This document shows positions 5,596 to 5,926 of a stretch of 5,926 bases of DNA, piece by piece; the stretch's first letter is position 1, and the number at the start of each line of letters is the position of its first letter. The translations under genes and the position numbers were made by a program. The stretch is from Nostoc sp. CHAB 5834. Lineage in GTDB: Bacteria > Cyanobacteriota > Cyanobacteriia > Cyanobacteriales > Nostocaceae. The DNA is taken from assembly GCA_020829485.1 (NCBI GenBank), contig JAIVFU010000268.1, positions 1-5,926 of the forward strand, read 5' to 3'. The notes under the pieces were generated by a model. It did not search any database and had not been told where the DNA came from. It saw nothing but the letters and a program-made list of their open reading frames with translations.

Positions 5596-5700
5596 ACTCA
5601 ACACATGTTAAACTCCCAAATACACTCTAATTTCCCATGAACCACATCAATGAGTTAATAATTTATGAAATGTAATAAAGATAACTTTAAATATTTCAAA

Positions 5701-5926
5701 TCACAATATTGATTCATACGATTTAATAGTTTTGTCAACAGTATTTTGCCATGAAAAATGCTTAATCCTATTCAGACCAAGATCAATCATCTTCTGACGC
5801 AAACTAAAATCATCAAGAATCAATTGTATTGTGTTTCGAATGGAGTCAACATCTGAAGGCTCGAAATAGAGAGCTGCATCACCGCCTACTTCTGGCAACG
5901 AACTTTTATCGCTTAGTAAGAGATCG
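5701..5926 (-). CDS. Glycosyltransferase family 4, C-terminal fragment (5' end outside window)
   Basis: The frame is open from the right edge (first full codon at 5925) to a TGA at 5701-5703, giving 74 residues that start D-L-L-L-S-D-K-S-S-L-P-E-V-G-G-D-A-A-L-Y-F-E-P. This is the highly typical GT4 stretch 's..ssLPEv.GDAAl...P', where the Glu is the second conserved glutamate of the donor-binding domain. The usual tail follows: DVDSIRNTIQLILDD, LRQKMIDLGLNRIKHFSW, then a final helix. It resembles GT4 enzymes annotated as mannosyltransferases, but sugar specificity cannot be read from this piece. A TTG at 5898 is only an internal Leu codon, because the conserved motif continues upstream of it. 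The gene is on the same strand as the polymerase gene, 292 bp upstream of it. The C-terminus looks complete and intact. Confidence 0.88.
   Translation of the reverse strand, partial: DLLLSDKSSLPEVGGDAALYFEPSDVDSIRNTIQLILDDFSLRQKMIDLGLNRIKHFSWQNTVDKTIKSYESIL

Larger units (their letters stand above)
5409..5700. other. 292-bp intergenic region upstream of the polymerase gene
   Basis: No coding frame of note is seen. The region is very AT-rich and holds three potential stem-loops between 5480 and 5595, listed separately. Bases 5596-5700 contain nothing I recognise. It must carry the leader of the polymerase gene and the trailer of the right-edge glycosyltransferase gene; no T-tract terminator is evident for the latter. 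Confidence 0.5.

Overview
This window looks like part of a surface-polysaccharide (O-antigen, capsule or exopolysaccharide) gene cluster from a Gram-negative bacterium. I favour the Bacteroidota (Cytophagales-like): the genes are AT-rich, no clear Shine-Dalgarno sequence precedes the starts I checked, and the glycosyltransferases (GTs) and IS630-type transposase have the flavour of that group. This is inference from style; no taxonomic marker gene is present.

Layout. Bases 1-230 (+) hold the C-terminal end of a GT4-like glycosyltransferase entering from the left. Bases 227-1470 are mobile DNA: a partial IS630-type end, a 107-bp miniature element (MITE) at 250-356 with TA on both sides, and an IS630-family insertion sequence whose ends I place at 388 and 1468, also with TA on both sides. 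Its transposase is split into two frames, apparently by a 17-bp insertion. After a 209-bp gap come four polysaccharide genes, all on the minus strand: a GT4 enzyme (1680-2921), a GT2 enzyme (3086-3964), a multi-spanning Wzy/WaaL-like O-antigen polymerase or ligase (4167-5408), and the C-terminal end of another GT4 enzyme leaving the window on the right (5701-5926).

Working together. The GT2 and GT4 enzymes would add sugars one at a time to a lipid carrier at the inner face of the cytoplasmic membrane. The Wzy-like protein would join finished repeat units, or ligate the polymer, on the periplasmic side. The flippase, the initiating transferase and the nucleotide-sugar synthesis genes are not in the window. 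The minus-strand genes are separated by gaps of 164, 202 and 292 bp, which is loose for such a cluster.

Most notable. The two 107-bp elements at 250-356 and 4053-4159 align end to end without a gap (77 of 107 bases identical by hand count, second copy inverted). Their ends resemble those of the IS630-type element next to the first copy. This is a small non-coding element family that was probably moved by an IS630-type transposase. I see no evidence for a new defence system or other multi-gene novelty.
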